Shown: positions 1 through 7,076, numbered from the stretch's first letter. The stretch: DNA of 12,421 bases from an uncultured Muribaculaceae bacterium (GCA_910589095.1 CAJUSN010000035.1:5767-18187); one strand, 5' to 3'. A program made the numbers and translations. Notes: generated by a model from the letters alone, not told the origin.

Positions 1-1
1 A

Positions 2-418
2 TTCAATCCCACCCCTGACTATAGTGAGGTTCTTGCGCGGGAAGCTGCCGAACAAACAGACACCGACCCGGCCCCCGACGCGCCTGTATCTGAGCAGGAC
101 GCGCTGCTTGATGCATTTCTCTCCTCGCAAAGCGCCACCCAGCCCTCCTCCACAGAGGAGCAAGCCGAACAGCCAACCGCTCCGGTTGAACCTGAACCTC
201 CGCGCCAGGAACACCATGCAAAACCCGATCCCGGATCGCCGCTAAGCGAAAGTCTCGCGAAAATTTTCATAAAACGTGGCCGATATGACAAAGCATATGA
301 GATTATCCGCCAATTAAGTTTGAATTTTCCAGAAAAAAGTGTTTACTTTGCAGACCAATTGCGTTTTTTGCGCAAACTGATAATAAACCAGCAGTATGCG
401 CCCGCAAAAAACAAGTAA
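2..418 (+). CDS. Conserved hypothetical protein, C-terminal part (partial, 5' end outside window)
   Basis: The open frame enters from the left edge and ends at TAA 416-418, giving about 138 residues. The first two thirds are a low-complexity linker rich in Pro, Glu, Gln and Ala. The last 55 or so residues are ordered and helical-looking, with motifs such as SLAKIFIKRGRYDKAYEIIR and YFADQLRFLRKLI. This resembles a single TPR-like helical hairpin seen at the C-terminus of small uncharacterised Bacteroidales proteins encoded just upstream of secG (recalled family knowledge, not searched). It is followed 24 nt later by secG on the same strand, so the two are probably co-transcribed. No enzymatic motif is visible and the function is unknown. 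The frame is the only one open across the whole stretch, which supports it being real. Confidence 0.8.
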   Translation, partial: FNPTPDYSEVLAREAAEQTDTDPAPDAPVSEQDALLDAFLSSQSATQPSSTEEQAEQPTAPVEPEPPRQEHHAKPDPGSPLSESLAKIFIKRGRYDKAYEIIRQLSLNFPEKSVYFADQLRFLRKLIINQQYAPAKNK

Positions 419-442
419 CTTATCAATTACCAACTAACGAAT

Positions 443-850
443 ATGTCAGTACTATTCATTGTGCTTACCCTCCTGGTAGCCATCCTGTTAATCGGTGTTG
501 TCCTCATCCAGAAATCCAAAGGCGGTGGCTTGTCGTCAAGCTTTGCCGGATCAAATCAGATCATGGGTGTGCGTCGCACCAACAACTTTATCGAAAAGGT
601 GACCTGGTCACTCGCAGGTGCCATCGCGTTGCTTTCAGTGTGCTGCACCTTCACTATGCCGGACGCAATCACTTCTGAATCACGCGTTCAAGCCACTGCT
701 CCCCAGCAGACCACCGGCGGCAACTACGACACCAACGCTCCTGCTGCCGCTCATGCACCTGCTGAAGCTGCTGCTCCTGCTGCCGCTGAAACACAGGCTC
801 CCGCCGCACCTGCCGCTGAAGCTCCTGCTGCTGAAGCTCCTGCAAAATAA
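443..850 (+). CDS. secG: Preprotein translocase subunit SecG
   Basis: SecG is the small inner-membrane subunit of the SecYEG protein export channel. The 135-residue product has two predicted membrane helices (about residues 3-22 and 54-72). They flank the conserved cytoplasmic loop with QKSKGGGLSSSFAGSNQ and IMGVRRTNNFIEKVTW, which is diagnostic for the family in Bacteroidota. Classical SecG is about 75-110 residues. The extra length here is a C-terminal tail (about residues 95-135) made almost only of Ala, Pro and Glu, a common Bacteroidota embellishment probably disordered. It starts 24 nt after the preceding gene, suggesting an operon. A hairpin lies about 40 nt after the stop, and the next gene has its own promoter, so transcription of this unit probably ends here. 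Confidence 0.96.
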   Translation: MSVLFIVLTLLVAILLIGVVLIQKSKGGGLSSSFAGSNQIMGVRRTNNFIEKVTWSLAGAIALLSVCCTFTMPDAITSESRVQATAPQQTTGGNYDTNAPAAAHAPAEAAAPAAAETQAPAAPAAEAPAAEAPAK

Positions 851-891
851 ATCAAAGCTTCGCCACTTATTTTCGATAAGCCAACACATAC

Positions 892-923
892 GGCCGTGAC
901 CACCCGCATGGTGAGTCGCGGCC
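892..923 (+). terminator. Hairpin after secG, possible terminator
   Basis: GGCCGTGACCACC (892-904) pairs with GGTGAGTCGCGGCC (910-923), loop of five bases, one bulged A and one G-T pair. It lies 41 nt after the secG stop. There is no T-run after it on either strand, so it is not a textbook intrinsic terminator; it could be an RNA 3'-end stabiliser or a transcription factor site instead. Confidence 0.4.
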
Positions 924-997
924 TTCGGTGCATGTAGCGCATTGTCCTCCGCGATAAGTCCCGGATCTGACATTGGGTGTCAAACACGCTCTTGCTT

Positions 998-1028
998 TTT
1001 GCCATTTAGAGGATTCTGATTAACTTTG
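998..1028 (+). promoter_or_regulatory. Bacteroidota-type promoter for the CMP-sugar synthetase gene
   Basis: The -33 element TTTG lies at 998-1001 and the -7 element TAACTTTG at 1021-1028, separated by 19 nt. This fits the Bacteroides sigma-ABfr consensus (TTTG, 19-21 nt, TAnnTTTG). Transcription should begin around 1033-1035, essentially on the ATG of the gene starting at 1033, so the transcript is predicted to be leaderless or nearly so. Confidence 0.7.
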
Positions 1029-1032
1029 TGTA

Positions 1033-1743
1033 ATGGAAAAATCAACCGATACACTCTTCATCATCCCCGCTCGCGGAGGTAGCAAAGGCATCCCCGGCAA
1101 AAACATAAAGCCGCTTGGTGGACGCCCGCTAATCCACTATTCTATCGACATTGCCCGACAGCTTGCCCCGGACAGCCACGTGATTGTATCGACCGACTCT
1201 GATGAAATAGCCCATGTGGCGGAGCAAACAGGGCTCAAGGTGACTTACCGGAGGCCGGCAGAATTGGCCACAGACACCGCCGGGAGCCAAGATGTGATGC
1301 TCGACGCAATGCGATGGGCCGATGAACACGAAATCATCTACAAGCGTATTTGCCTGCTACAGCCAACCTCTCCGTTGCGCACACTGTCGGACGTGGAAGA
1401 GTGCCTCGCGGCTTACACTCCGGAGCTCGACATGGTGGTGAGTGTGGTTGAAGCCGCTTCAAATCCATACTACAACTGTTTTGAGGCCGATCCTTCATCA
1501 GGCCTGCTCCACATTTCCAAAGGTGACGGCACGCTGGTGCGACGCCAGGATGCCCCGAAGGCTTGGGAATACAGCGGAGCGGTATATGTGATCAATCCTC
1601 AATCACTTCGCGCAATGCCGATGGGTGCCTTCCCCCGCAGGATGGGCGTGGAGATGGACCGCTCACGTGCCATTGATCTTGACACCCCGCTCGACTGGCT
1701 TGTCGCCGAAACGATAATAAAACATACCTCCACCGCTCTCTAA
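1033..1743 (+). CDS. Acylneuraminate cytidylyltransferase family protein (CMP-nonulosonate synthetase, NeuA/PtmB-like)
   Basis: This family transfers CMP from CTP to a nine-carbon sugar acid (sialic, legionaminic or similar), activating it for addition to surface glycans. The 236-residue product carries the N-terminal nucleotide-binding signature IPARGGSKGIPGKN (residues 11-24), STDSDEIA (53-60), LQPTSPLR (109-116), a GAVYVI strand and a late Asp-rich metal motif in MDRSRAIDLDTPLDW. Length matches the short family members. The start at 1033 is forced: the FIIPARGG strand begins at residue 9 and no later ATG precedes it. It is 12 nt upstream of a CBS/nucleotidyltransferase gene. That order recalls the ptmB-ptmE pair of the Campylobacter legionaminate pathway (established knowledge), so the substrate may be legionaminate rather than sialate. 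Substrate choice is inference; no condensing synthase (NeuB/LegI) lies in the window. Confidence 0.88.
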   Translation: MEKSTDTLFIIPARGGSKGIPGKNIKPLGGRPLIHYSIDIARQLAPDSHVIVSTDSDEIAHVAEQTGLKVTYRRPAELATDTAGSQDVMLDAMRWADEHEIIYKRICLLQPTSPLRTLSDVEECLAAYTPELDMVVSVVEAASNPYYNCFEADPSSGLLHISKGDGTLVRRQDAPKAWEYSGAVYVINPQSLRAMPMGAFPRRMGVEMDRSRAIDLDTPLDWLVAETIIKHTSTAL

Positions 1744-1755
1744 CATCCCCACGCC

Positions 1756-2805
1756 ATGGACCGACACATAATCTCCGAAAACGCCCAGCTCATTGATGCC
1801 ATTGCAAAGCTGAATCAGCTCTCCGGCAAAGTAATGACCCTCTTTGTCATTGACCACAACCACCGCGTGACCGGTTCGCTCACCGATGGCGATGTGCGTC
1901 GCGCCCTCCTGAGCGGAGTCTCCGTCACCGATCCCGTGAGCCGGGCAGCCAATATCCGTTTCAAAGCTCTCCGCGGCGACAGTATTGACCTGCGCCTGCT
2001 GCGTCAATACCGCAAAGCCGGGCTTAGATTGGTGCCTCGCCTTGACGGAAAAGGTGTGATCACTGACATAATCGACACCACCCGCACCGCTACACGGCTT
2101 CCCGTTACAGCCATACTAATGGCGGGCGGAAAAGGCGAACGTTTGCGCCCCCTGACTCTCACCACCCCCAAGCCGCTGCTCAAAATTGGACAGCAGCCAA
2201 TCATAGATTACAACATCAAAGCGCTTGCCCGTGCCGGCGTTACCGACATATACGTGACTGTCAATTACATGGCCGACAAGATTGAAGAGCATTTCGCCTC
2301 TCCTGTGGCCGGAGTCAATGTGAAATGTGTGAGGGAGGACATGCCGCTCGGCACCATCGGCTCGGCTGCTCTCGTTGACCTCCCCAAACAGGGGGCCACT
2401 ATTGTGATGAACTCCGATCTGCTCACCACCCTCTCATTCGAGGACATGTATCTGCATCACATCAACGAGGCTGCCGACATAACCATTGCCGCCGTACCTT
2501 ACAACGTGTCCGTACCCTATGCAATCCTCACCACCGACGGCAACTCTGTAACAAACCTTCAGGAGAAGCCCTCCTACTCATATTATGCCAATGCAGGCAT
2601 ATACATCATAGCCAACCCGCTGCTGAGAGCGCTGAAAACCGACAAGCGCACGGATGCAACTGACCTGATAGAGGCCGCCATTGCCCGACGCCTCAAAGTG
2701 ACCTATTTCCCCATATCCGGCACTTGGATCGACATAGGCTCGCCAACCGATTTTGCCCATGCCAAGGAGCTGATGCGTCACCATCTTGACTCCGGGTCCT
2801 GCTGA
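1756..2805 (+). CDS. CBS-domain sugar nucleotidyltransferase (PtmE-like)
   Basis: The 349-residue product has two parts. Residues 1 to about 112 form a CBS pair, with the typical SLTDGDVRRALLSG segment at 41-54; the second CBS unit is more degenerate. Residues 116-349 are a GT-A-fold nucleotidyltransferase with LMAGGKGERLRPLT (121-134), TPKPLL (137-142), an NSDLLT metal-binding segment, and TYFPISGTWIDIGSPTDF near the end. This architecture is that of PtmE, which makes GDP-glucosamine-type donors in the Campylobacter legionaminate route. Related enzymes act on mannose-1-phosphate or glucosamine-1-phosphate, so the exact sugar is uncertain. CBS domains usually bind adenosine nucleotides and may provide allosteric control. 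The gene starts 12 nt after the CMP-sugar synthetase stop and almost certainly shares its transcript. About 100 nt without recognisable signals separates it from obg. Confidence 0.87.
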   Translation: MDRHIISENAQLIDAIAKLNQLSGKVMTLFVIDHNHRVTGSLTDGDVRRALLSGVSVTDPVSRAANIRFKALRGDSIDLRLLRQYRKAGLRLVPRLDGKGVITDIIDTTRTATRLPVTAILMAGGKGERLRPLTLTTPKPLLKIGQQPIIDYNIKALARAGVTDIYVTVNYMADKIEEHFASPVAGVNVKCVREDMPLGTIGSAALVDLPKQGATIVMNSDLLTTLSFEDMYLHHINEAADITIAAVPYNVSVPYAILTTDGNSVTNLQEKPSYSYYANAGIYIIANPLLRALKTDKRTDATDLIEAAIARRLKVTYFPISGTWIDIGSPTDFAHAKELMRHHLDSGSC

Positions 2806-2909
2806 TTGCCACCTACAAAAAGCAAACATCACATAAATAGCCCGACGGCAAAACTCTCGGCCCTCACCTTTCGTTATTATCTTGAACATTAGAAACCCAC
2901 TGACTGATT

Positions 2910-4118
2910 ATGGCTGACAGCAACTTCATAGATTACGTAAAAATACATTGCCGTTCCGGTAAAGGCGGAGCAGGCTCACGTCACTTCTACCGTGCGAAAT
3001 ATGTGCCCAAGGGTGGACCCGATGGTGGCGACGGTGGCCGCGGCGGACACATTATCCTGCGTGGCGACGCGCAGATGTGGACACTCCTTCCACTGAAATA
3101 TAACCGCCACATGTTTGCCGGCAACGGTCAAAGCGGCACCGGAGGCCGAAGCACCGGAAAAGATGGCGAAGATGTGATCATAAACGTGCCTTGCGGCACG
3201 GTAGTGTTCGATGCCGAAACCGGACAATTCCTCGCCGAGGTAAACGAACCCGGCGAAGAGGTGAAACTCCTTCGCGGTGGCCGAGGCGGCCTGGGTAACT
3301 GGCATTTCAAAAGCGCCACCAACCGCACTCCACGCTATGCACAGCCCGGAGAACCCGCCATTGAGCGCACCGTGATTCTTGAACTCAAGCTTCTGGCCGA
3401 TGTAGGTCTTGTTGGGTTCCCCAACGCAGGCAAGTCAACGCTTCTCTCAGCCATATCTGCGGCACGCCCTAAGATTGCCGACTATCCTTTCACCACCATG
3501 GAGCCACAACTTGGAATTGTGGCCTACCGCGACAACCGCTCCTTCGTCATGGCCGACATACCCGGTATCATTGAAGGCGCCAGCGAAGGCAAAGGCCTCG
3601 GTCTGCGCTTTCTGCGTCACATCGAGCGCAACGCTGTGCTACTCTTCATGGTGCCGGCCGATGCCGATGACATAACCGAGCAGTACCATATTCTGCTGCG
3701 CGAGCTCGAGCAGTTCAACCCTCAACTCATGGACAAACACCGCATCCTGGCCATATCCAAGAGCGACATGCTTGATGACGAACTGCGTGAGGCCATTGAA
3801 GCCACCCTCCCCACCGACATCCCCCATGTGTTCATTTCAGCTGTCACCGGACAAGGTATAGACGAGCTAAAGGATGTGCTATGGGCTGCTGTGACCGATG
3901 TGGATAATCAGATTGCAACCCCCGCCATCACACACCGTCCGCTCGACGGCCACCACCGCGTGCGCGAGGAGGATGAATTCATTTTCGACACCCCCGACAC
4001 TCCGGCTGAACCCGATGAGGATTTGGACGAGGACTTCGGCGATGAAGGCGAATGGGACGACGACTTCTTCGATCCCGGCTTCGACCCTGACAAGTTCGTG
4101 CCCGATGCCGATGATTGA
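2910..4118 (+). CDS. obg: GTPase Obg (CgtA/ObgE), 50S ribosome assembly
   Basis: Obg is an essential cytoplasmic GTPase acting in large-subunit maturation and stress signalling. The 402-residue protein shows the whole family layout. The glycine-rich Obg fold (1-158) includes GGPDGGDGGRGGH and LRGGRGGLGNWHF. The G domain has G1 GFPNAGKST (169-177), the switch threonines at 195-196, G3 DIPGI (216-220), G4 SKSD (283-286; a variant of N/TKxD) and G5 SAVTG (310-314). The C-terminal 50 residues are strongly acidic with repeated Asp/Glu, a variable tail common in the family. The length is normal for Bacteroidota. No convincing promoter is visible in the preceding 100 nt, so it could read through from the nucleotidyltransferase gene. 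Its stop overlaps the start of pgeF, pointing to coupled translation. Confidence 0.97.
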   Translation: MADSNFIDYVKIHCRSGKGGAGSRHFYRAKYVPKGGPDGGDGGRGGHIILRGDAQMWTLLPLKYNRHMFAGNGQSGTGGRSTGKDGEDVIINVPCGTVVFDAETGQFLAEVNEPGEEVKLLRGGRGGLGNWHFKSATNRTPRYAQPGEPAIERTVILELKLLADVGLVGFPNAGKSTLLSAISAARPKIADYPFTTMEPQLGIVAYRDNRSFVMADIPGIIEGASEGKGLGLRFLRHIERNAVLLFMVPADADDITEQYHILLRELEQFNPQLMDKHRILAISKSDMLDDELREAIEATLPTDIPHVFISAVTGQGIDELKDVLWAAVTDVDNQIATPAITHRPLDGHHRVREEDEFIFDTPDTPAEPDEDLDEDFGDEGEWDDDFFDPGFDPDKFVPDADD

Positions 4119-4887
4119 TTCCGTTGTCCTCCCCCTACCGGAACCCGCCGTTGCCTTTTCCACCTGCCGAGGTGAAGAGGCCACACCATCTGATCCATAC
4201 TCCGGGTTCAGCGTGTGCCATTACACAGGCGACCATCCCCTCCATTTCCAAGCATGCCGACTGGAACTCATAGCGAACCGCGGCATCCGGCAGGAGGGCT
4301 TAATCATCCCTCGCCAGACCCACTCCGACCGCGTGGCCACTATTGACCATATCCCCTTCCCCGAAGCCAAACTTGAAGGAGTGGATGCGCTTGTCACCTC
4401 CATGCGCAACGTCATGCTCTGCATCAACACTGCCGATTGCGTTCCTGTGGCGCTCTCCGACCCAACAGCGGGCGTAATAGCTGTTGCCCACTGCGGTTGG
4501 CGCGGTACGGTCAACGACCTACTGTCAAACACCCTCGCTGCCATGCACCGGCTGGGTGCCGACCCTTCCCGCATCCACGCTGCCATGGGGCCTTCCATCT
4601 GCCCTTCATGTTTTGAAGTGGGCGAAGATGTAGCCGAGGTGTTCCGCAGCGCCTTCCCGAATGATGCCGCCGTGGTGTTGGAGCCAGTTACGAACCAAGT
4701 CAAACCTCACATCAACCTTGCGGCCGCCATAACGGCACGCCTCGCCTCATTGGGTCTTCCTACAAACCAAATCATCCCCCCTCGGGCCTGCTCCCGCTGC
4801 AACCCCATGCGCTTCTACTCAGCCCGCGCCCTCTCCATTGCCTCAGGACGCACCCTCACCGCCATCACTCTCCCCTCAGCCCATTAA
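4111..4887 (+). CDS. pgeF: Peptidoglycan editing factor PgeF (YfiH/DUF152, multicopper-like purine nucleoside hydrolase family)
   Basis: The 258-residue product belongs to the YfiH family, once called polyphenol oxidase or laccase-domain proteins. Characterised members cleave or deaminate purine nucleosides, and E. coli PgeF prevents mis-incorporation of serine in peptidoglycan precursors (established knowledge). The His-Cys-His metal site is visible: PRQTHSDRV (His 71), NTADCVPV (Cys 110) and AHCGWRGT (His 127). MGPSICPSCFEVGEDV follows, and the C-terminal RCNPMRFYSARA motif closes the fold. The start at 4111 overlaps the obg stop by 8 nt; an in-frame ATG at 4105 two codons earlier is equally possible. 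Upstream extension of this frame only shadows obg. A strong terminator follows 38 nt after the stop. A second, diverged copy of its last 27 codons lies at 7286-7366. Confidence 0.94.
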   Translation: MIDSVVLPLPEPAVAFSTCRGEEATPSDPYSGFSVCHYTGDHPLHFQACRLELIANRGIRQEGLIIPRQTHSDRVATIDHIPFPEAKLEGVDALVTSMRNVMLCINTADCVPVALSDPTAGVIAVAHCGWRGTVNDLLSNTLAAMHRLGADPSRIHAAMGPSICPSCFEVGEDVAEVFRSAFPNDAAVVLEPVTNQVKPHINLAAAITARLASLGLPTNQIIPPRACSRCNPMRFYSARALSIASGRTLTAITLPSAH

Positions 4888-4896
4888 TCCCCCACC

Positions 4897-4920
4897 ACGC
4901 AAGTACGCAAGTACACAAGG
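4897..4920 (+). repeat. Three short tandem 8-mers
   Basis: ACGCAAGT occurs twice back to back (4897-4912), followed by the degenerate ACACAAGG (4913-4920), just before the pgeF terminator. It is the only short tandem array I noticed outside coding sequence; function unknown. Confidence 0.5.
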
Positions 4921-4924
4921 AAGC

Positions 4925-4961
4925 AAAACGTCGCCACGGATCCCTCTTCGGCGGCGTTTTT
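4925..4961 (+). terminator. Intrinsic terminator of the obg-pgeF unit
   Basis: AAAACGTCGCC (4925-4935) pairs with GGCGGCGTTTT (4950-4960) with one G-T pair and a 14-nt loop. The 3' arm runs directly into a five-T tract (4957-4961). It is correctly placed 38 nt after the pgeF stop and would separate the housekeeping block from the accessory region. Confidence 0.85.
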
Positions 4962-4985
4962 AACAATCCGATTTCAAGCAAAGTG

Positions 4986-5016
4986 TTGTGGGATTGAAAT
5001 AAATACTATAACTTTG
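4986..5016 (+). promoter_or_regulatory. Bacteroidota-type promoter of the lipoprotein leader
   Basis: The -33 element TTG is at 4986-4988 and the -7 element TAACTTTG at 5009-5016, with a 20-nt spacer. Expected transcription start is about 5021, some 395 nt before the lipoprotein start codon. The -7 box is identical to that at 1021-1028. Confidence 0.75.
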
Positions 5017-5020
5017 TGCA

Positions 5021-5365
5021 GCAGACCGCTTTGCAGAGCCCGGTCCCGGGCTATGTGGGTGGGTCGGCAATAATCGGCTTGCCGCATGGCTTGCCAAGAC
5101 ATTTTGAAAAAGCGTTTACTTTACGCTCTTTCTTGGCTTGTTGAAACTTCGCAACTTTCTAATCGTAGTCAAGACCGCAGCAAACAGTAGATGCCTTTGT
5201 GGATATGTATATTACGTCCTAATCCGGCGCGTGAGCGTTGGATGAGGACGCATAGCATATTTCCGCGTGAGGCTCTGCGCGTTTGCTCGTTCAACTACGA
5301 TGGGCAATGCGAAGGCCTCAACAAGCATGAACGGGCAAACAGTACGGCTCTCACGCTTTTTCTTT
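5021..5365 (+). ncRNA. Structured leader RNA (attenuator-like) ahead of the lipoprotein gene
   Basis: This 345-nt stretch between promoter and terminator is densely structured. Stems visible by eye are AGCCCG 5037-5042 with CGGGCT 5047-5052; CGGCAA 5065-5070 with TTGCCG 5079-5084; GCCAAGA 5093-5099 with TCTTGGC 5131-5137, enclosing AGCGT/ACGCT at 5111-5127; and CGTCCT.ATCC 5215-5225 with GGAT.AGGACG 5240-5250. The terminator stem closes it. Several blocks recur in the same order in the leader of the mod gene on the other strand: GCCGCATG near 5081, GCGTTTACT near 5112, AGTAGATGC near 5186 and ATCCGGC near 5222. A 67-codon ORF (5191-5394) runs through it, but the corresponding reading frame is not kept in the second copy, so RNA rather than peptide appears conserved. 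It may be a cis-acting leader or a free small RNA. I cannot assign an Rfam class. Confidence 0.6.
5265..5365 (+). terminator. Long-hairpin intrinsic terminator/attenuator
   Basis: GCGTGAG (5265-5271) pairs with CTCACGC (5350-5356). Inside it GTTTGCTCGTTC (5281-5292) pairs with GAACGGGCAAAC (5329-5340) with one G-U pair. The 3' arm is followed by TTTTTCTTT (5357-5365). It sits 50 nt before the lipoprotein start codon, downstream of the promoter, so it would attenuate the gene unless bypassed. Confidence 0.65.
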
Positions 5366-5415
5366 ATAAACCAATCAACATGCCGACGAGGTGAGCCCAG
5401 AGGCGCCGAACGACA

Positions 5416-6360
5416 ATGAATAGAACACTTAATTGGCTCTTTTTCACCTTCATTCTCCTATTGTTACCGTCGTGTGGTAATGAAGATGGACTCAGCAACG
5501 ATTCTATTATCGGTTCTTGGTACGGAACAAGAACCTATTACAATCCGGCTGCCGGAACTAAGTATCAGTATTTAACGATCAGGTTTGAGTCCAACGGAAC
5601 CGGCTCGTTAGAATATGAATCGCCGGTGTCCTTTTCTGCAGCAAAGTTCATGTACACGATCAATGGAAAAAACATCGAGTGTAGAGGAGCGTATGCCAAC
5701 ACTTACGGTGAGGTCGATGGTGATTTTCAAATGACACTTAAGATTGATGGCAATAGACTCTTGCCCGACGACCAATTCGGTTTTTTCATCCTCACCAAGG
5801 ACAATTCTGTAATGACCGACGGCAATGGCAATGAAATTATCAATCAATCAGAGGCTTTGCAACAGGTATGGATTGATTCTGACGGTAAAACGGTCGTTAA
5901 ATTCAATTCGTCCACCTATGATGAATGGGTACTGACAACGGCTTTTGCAGGAACTTACTCAGCGCATTACGAAGGGACATATTCTTATGACCCGGCCAGA
6001 CGGATTATCAACCTCAATGGCTCAAACTTTGAGATTATAGTACTCAGCTCTTCGGTGTTAAGCATGCAACACGTAAATAGCGGGAAGGTGTTTAATTATA
6101 ATCGTGGAACAGAAAAAGATATTCCCGTCAAGTCAGGCAACAATGACACTCCTACGGTCGACGAATATGACTATGGCGACAAGTACAATGGTCCAAAATC
6201 CATAAAGCGTGATGGTTCGGTAATTTTTAATAATGTCGTGTTGGACAAATTTTCACGAATTAAAAATTATACGACTAATGGGACTACCATGTACTACGAA
6301 TACGGTAATCTGAAATCCAAAGATATTGGTTGGACGATAACGGCAATAAGGCAGGCGTAA
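5416..6360 (+). CDS. Lipoprotein with lipocalin-like N-terminal region, frameshifted (N-terminal fragment)
   Basis: The 314-residue product starts with a lipoprotein signal: MNRTLNW, a hydrophobic core, then LLPSC with the acylated Cys at residue 20. The next residues, GNEDG, include the acidic pair that in Bacteroidota favours export to the outer-membrane surface. The mature N-terminus begins with an IIGSWYGTRTY segment and alternating beta strands with a turn reading FESNGTGSLEYE, which resembles lipocalin-like domains of Bacteroidales lipoproteins. I do not recognise a specific family. The last 12 or so residues appear to be out-of-frame read-through: the adjacent frame continues with well-formed protein (next entry), so the intact protein would have been about 481 residues. 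The region is AT-richer than the housekeeping block. It is preceded by the promoter-leader-terminator unit and probably mono-cistronic. Function unknown. Confidence 0.75.
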   Translation: MNRTLNWLFFTFILLLLPSCGNEDGLSNDSIIGSWYGTRTYYNPAAGTKYQYLTIRFESNGTGSLEYESPVSFSAAKFMYTINGKNIECRGAYANTYGEVDGDFQMTLKIDGNRLLPDDQFGFFILTKDNSVMTDGNGNEIINQSEALQQVWIDSDGKTVVKFNSSTYDEWVLTTAFAGTYSAHYEGTYSYDPARRIINLNGSNFEIIVLSSSVLSMQHVNSGKVFNYNRGTEKDIPVKSGNNDTPTVDEYDYGDKYNGPKSIKRDGSVIFNNVVLDKFSRIKNYTTNGTTMYYEYGNLKSKDIGWTITAIRQA

Positions 6361-6860
6361 AATTTGCTTTAGAGAATGGTAGGATAACGAAAATAATCGA
6401 CATTGACCTTCCCTCGCTTGTGTACACTGTCACCTATGACACTAATGGATATGTTAATAGTATAACACGCAATGGAAGTGCCGAGTTTAAAAGTGATTAC
6501 CGACCTAATTGGTGGACATATCAAATTTTGGATACATACATAGGTGTGATAGAGCGTAGTGAGAGAATCATCAATTGGTCTCTGATCGATAGCGGTGTTA
6601 GAATCTACACATTTAGTCCGATTTGGGCGGCTGACACAGATATTGATATTTTTCTTTATGAACAGGGATTATTTGGTTCAAAACACCCAAACAAGGAGAT
6701 AGTCAGAATGACACTCAATAAAGATGGAGAACCTGTCAGTATCATCAATTATACCACAACCCTTAACAGTAGCAATAAACCCATTAAAAGTACGGTTGAT
6801 GAAGAATACTATCAAAATTATGGTAACAACAATTCTCATGTTTATGAATACTCTTGGTGA
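6330..6860 (+). pseudogene. C-terminal part of the same lipoprotein, displaced by a frameshift
   Basis: The frame opens from about 6324 and begins with LDDNGNKAGVKFALENGR, then IIDIDLPSLVYTVTYDTNG and YVNSITRNGS. These strand-turn patterns (Y.YD..G.I) resemble the YD-like or DUF4595-like repeats at the C-termini of Bacteroidales lipoproteins; the naming is tentative. It has no credible start of its own (TTG at 6330 is the first candidate), no promoter, and no spacing from the fragment before it. Restoring one base near 6324-6332 would join the fragments smoothly as ...KSKDI-W-LDDNGNK. The break is not in a homopolymer longer than two, so slippage-type phase variation is unlikely. It could be a genuine inactivating deletion or a sequencing error. 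The frame ends at TGA 6858-6860. Confidence 0.7.
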
Positions 6861-6897
6861 ATAGGCCTACATAGAATCAGTAGAATCCTATTGAAAG

Positions 6898-6941
6898 ACA
6901 ACTGGCGGTGTGTCAAAACGCGTTTGACACACCGCTGTTGT
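6898..6941. repeat. Long perfect hairpin after the lipoprotein gene
   Basis: GCGGTGTGTCAAA (6905-6917) and TTTGACACACCGC (6923-6935) form a perfect 13-bp inverted repeat with a 5-nt loop. It is extended by ACAAC (6898-6902) with GTTGT (6937-6941) across a small internal loop. There is no T-run, so it may be a bidirectional terminator, a 3'-end stabiliser or a REP-like extragenic palindrome. Confidence 0.7.
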
Positions 6942-7076
6942 ATCCAGATGAGAGGATGCTGTCAGAATGGTTAAGATATTCAACCAAACTTTCCTGCCAC
7001 ACGGAATGTTGAAATTGACGGAGACTTTGCTAAACAACCATCTGCCGTCTCCGGCAACTTCACACACTTTTCCCGC

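Noticed and set aside
3898..4104. Upstream extension of the pgeF frame through the obg 3' end
   Set aside because: It is composed of Ser/Thr/Pro-rich out-of-frame obg sequence; PgeF begins near 4105-4111.
5191..5394. 67-codon ORF starting MPLWICILRPNP inside the lipoprotein leader
   Set aside because: It runs through structured RNA and the terminator stem. In the second leader copy the same ATG is followed by a net 7-nt difference that changes frame, so the peptide is not conserved.
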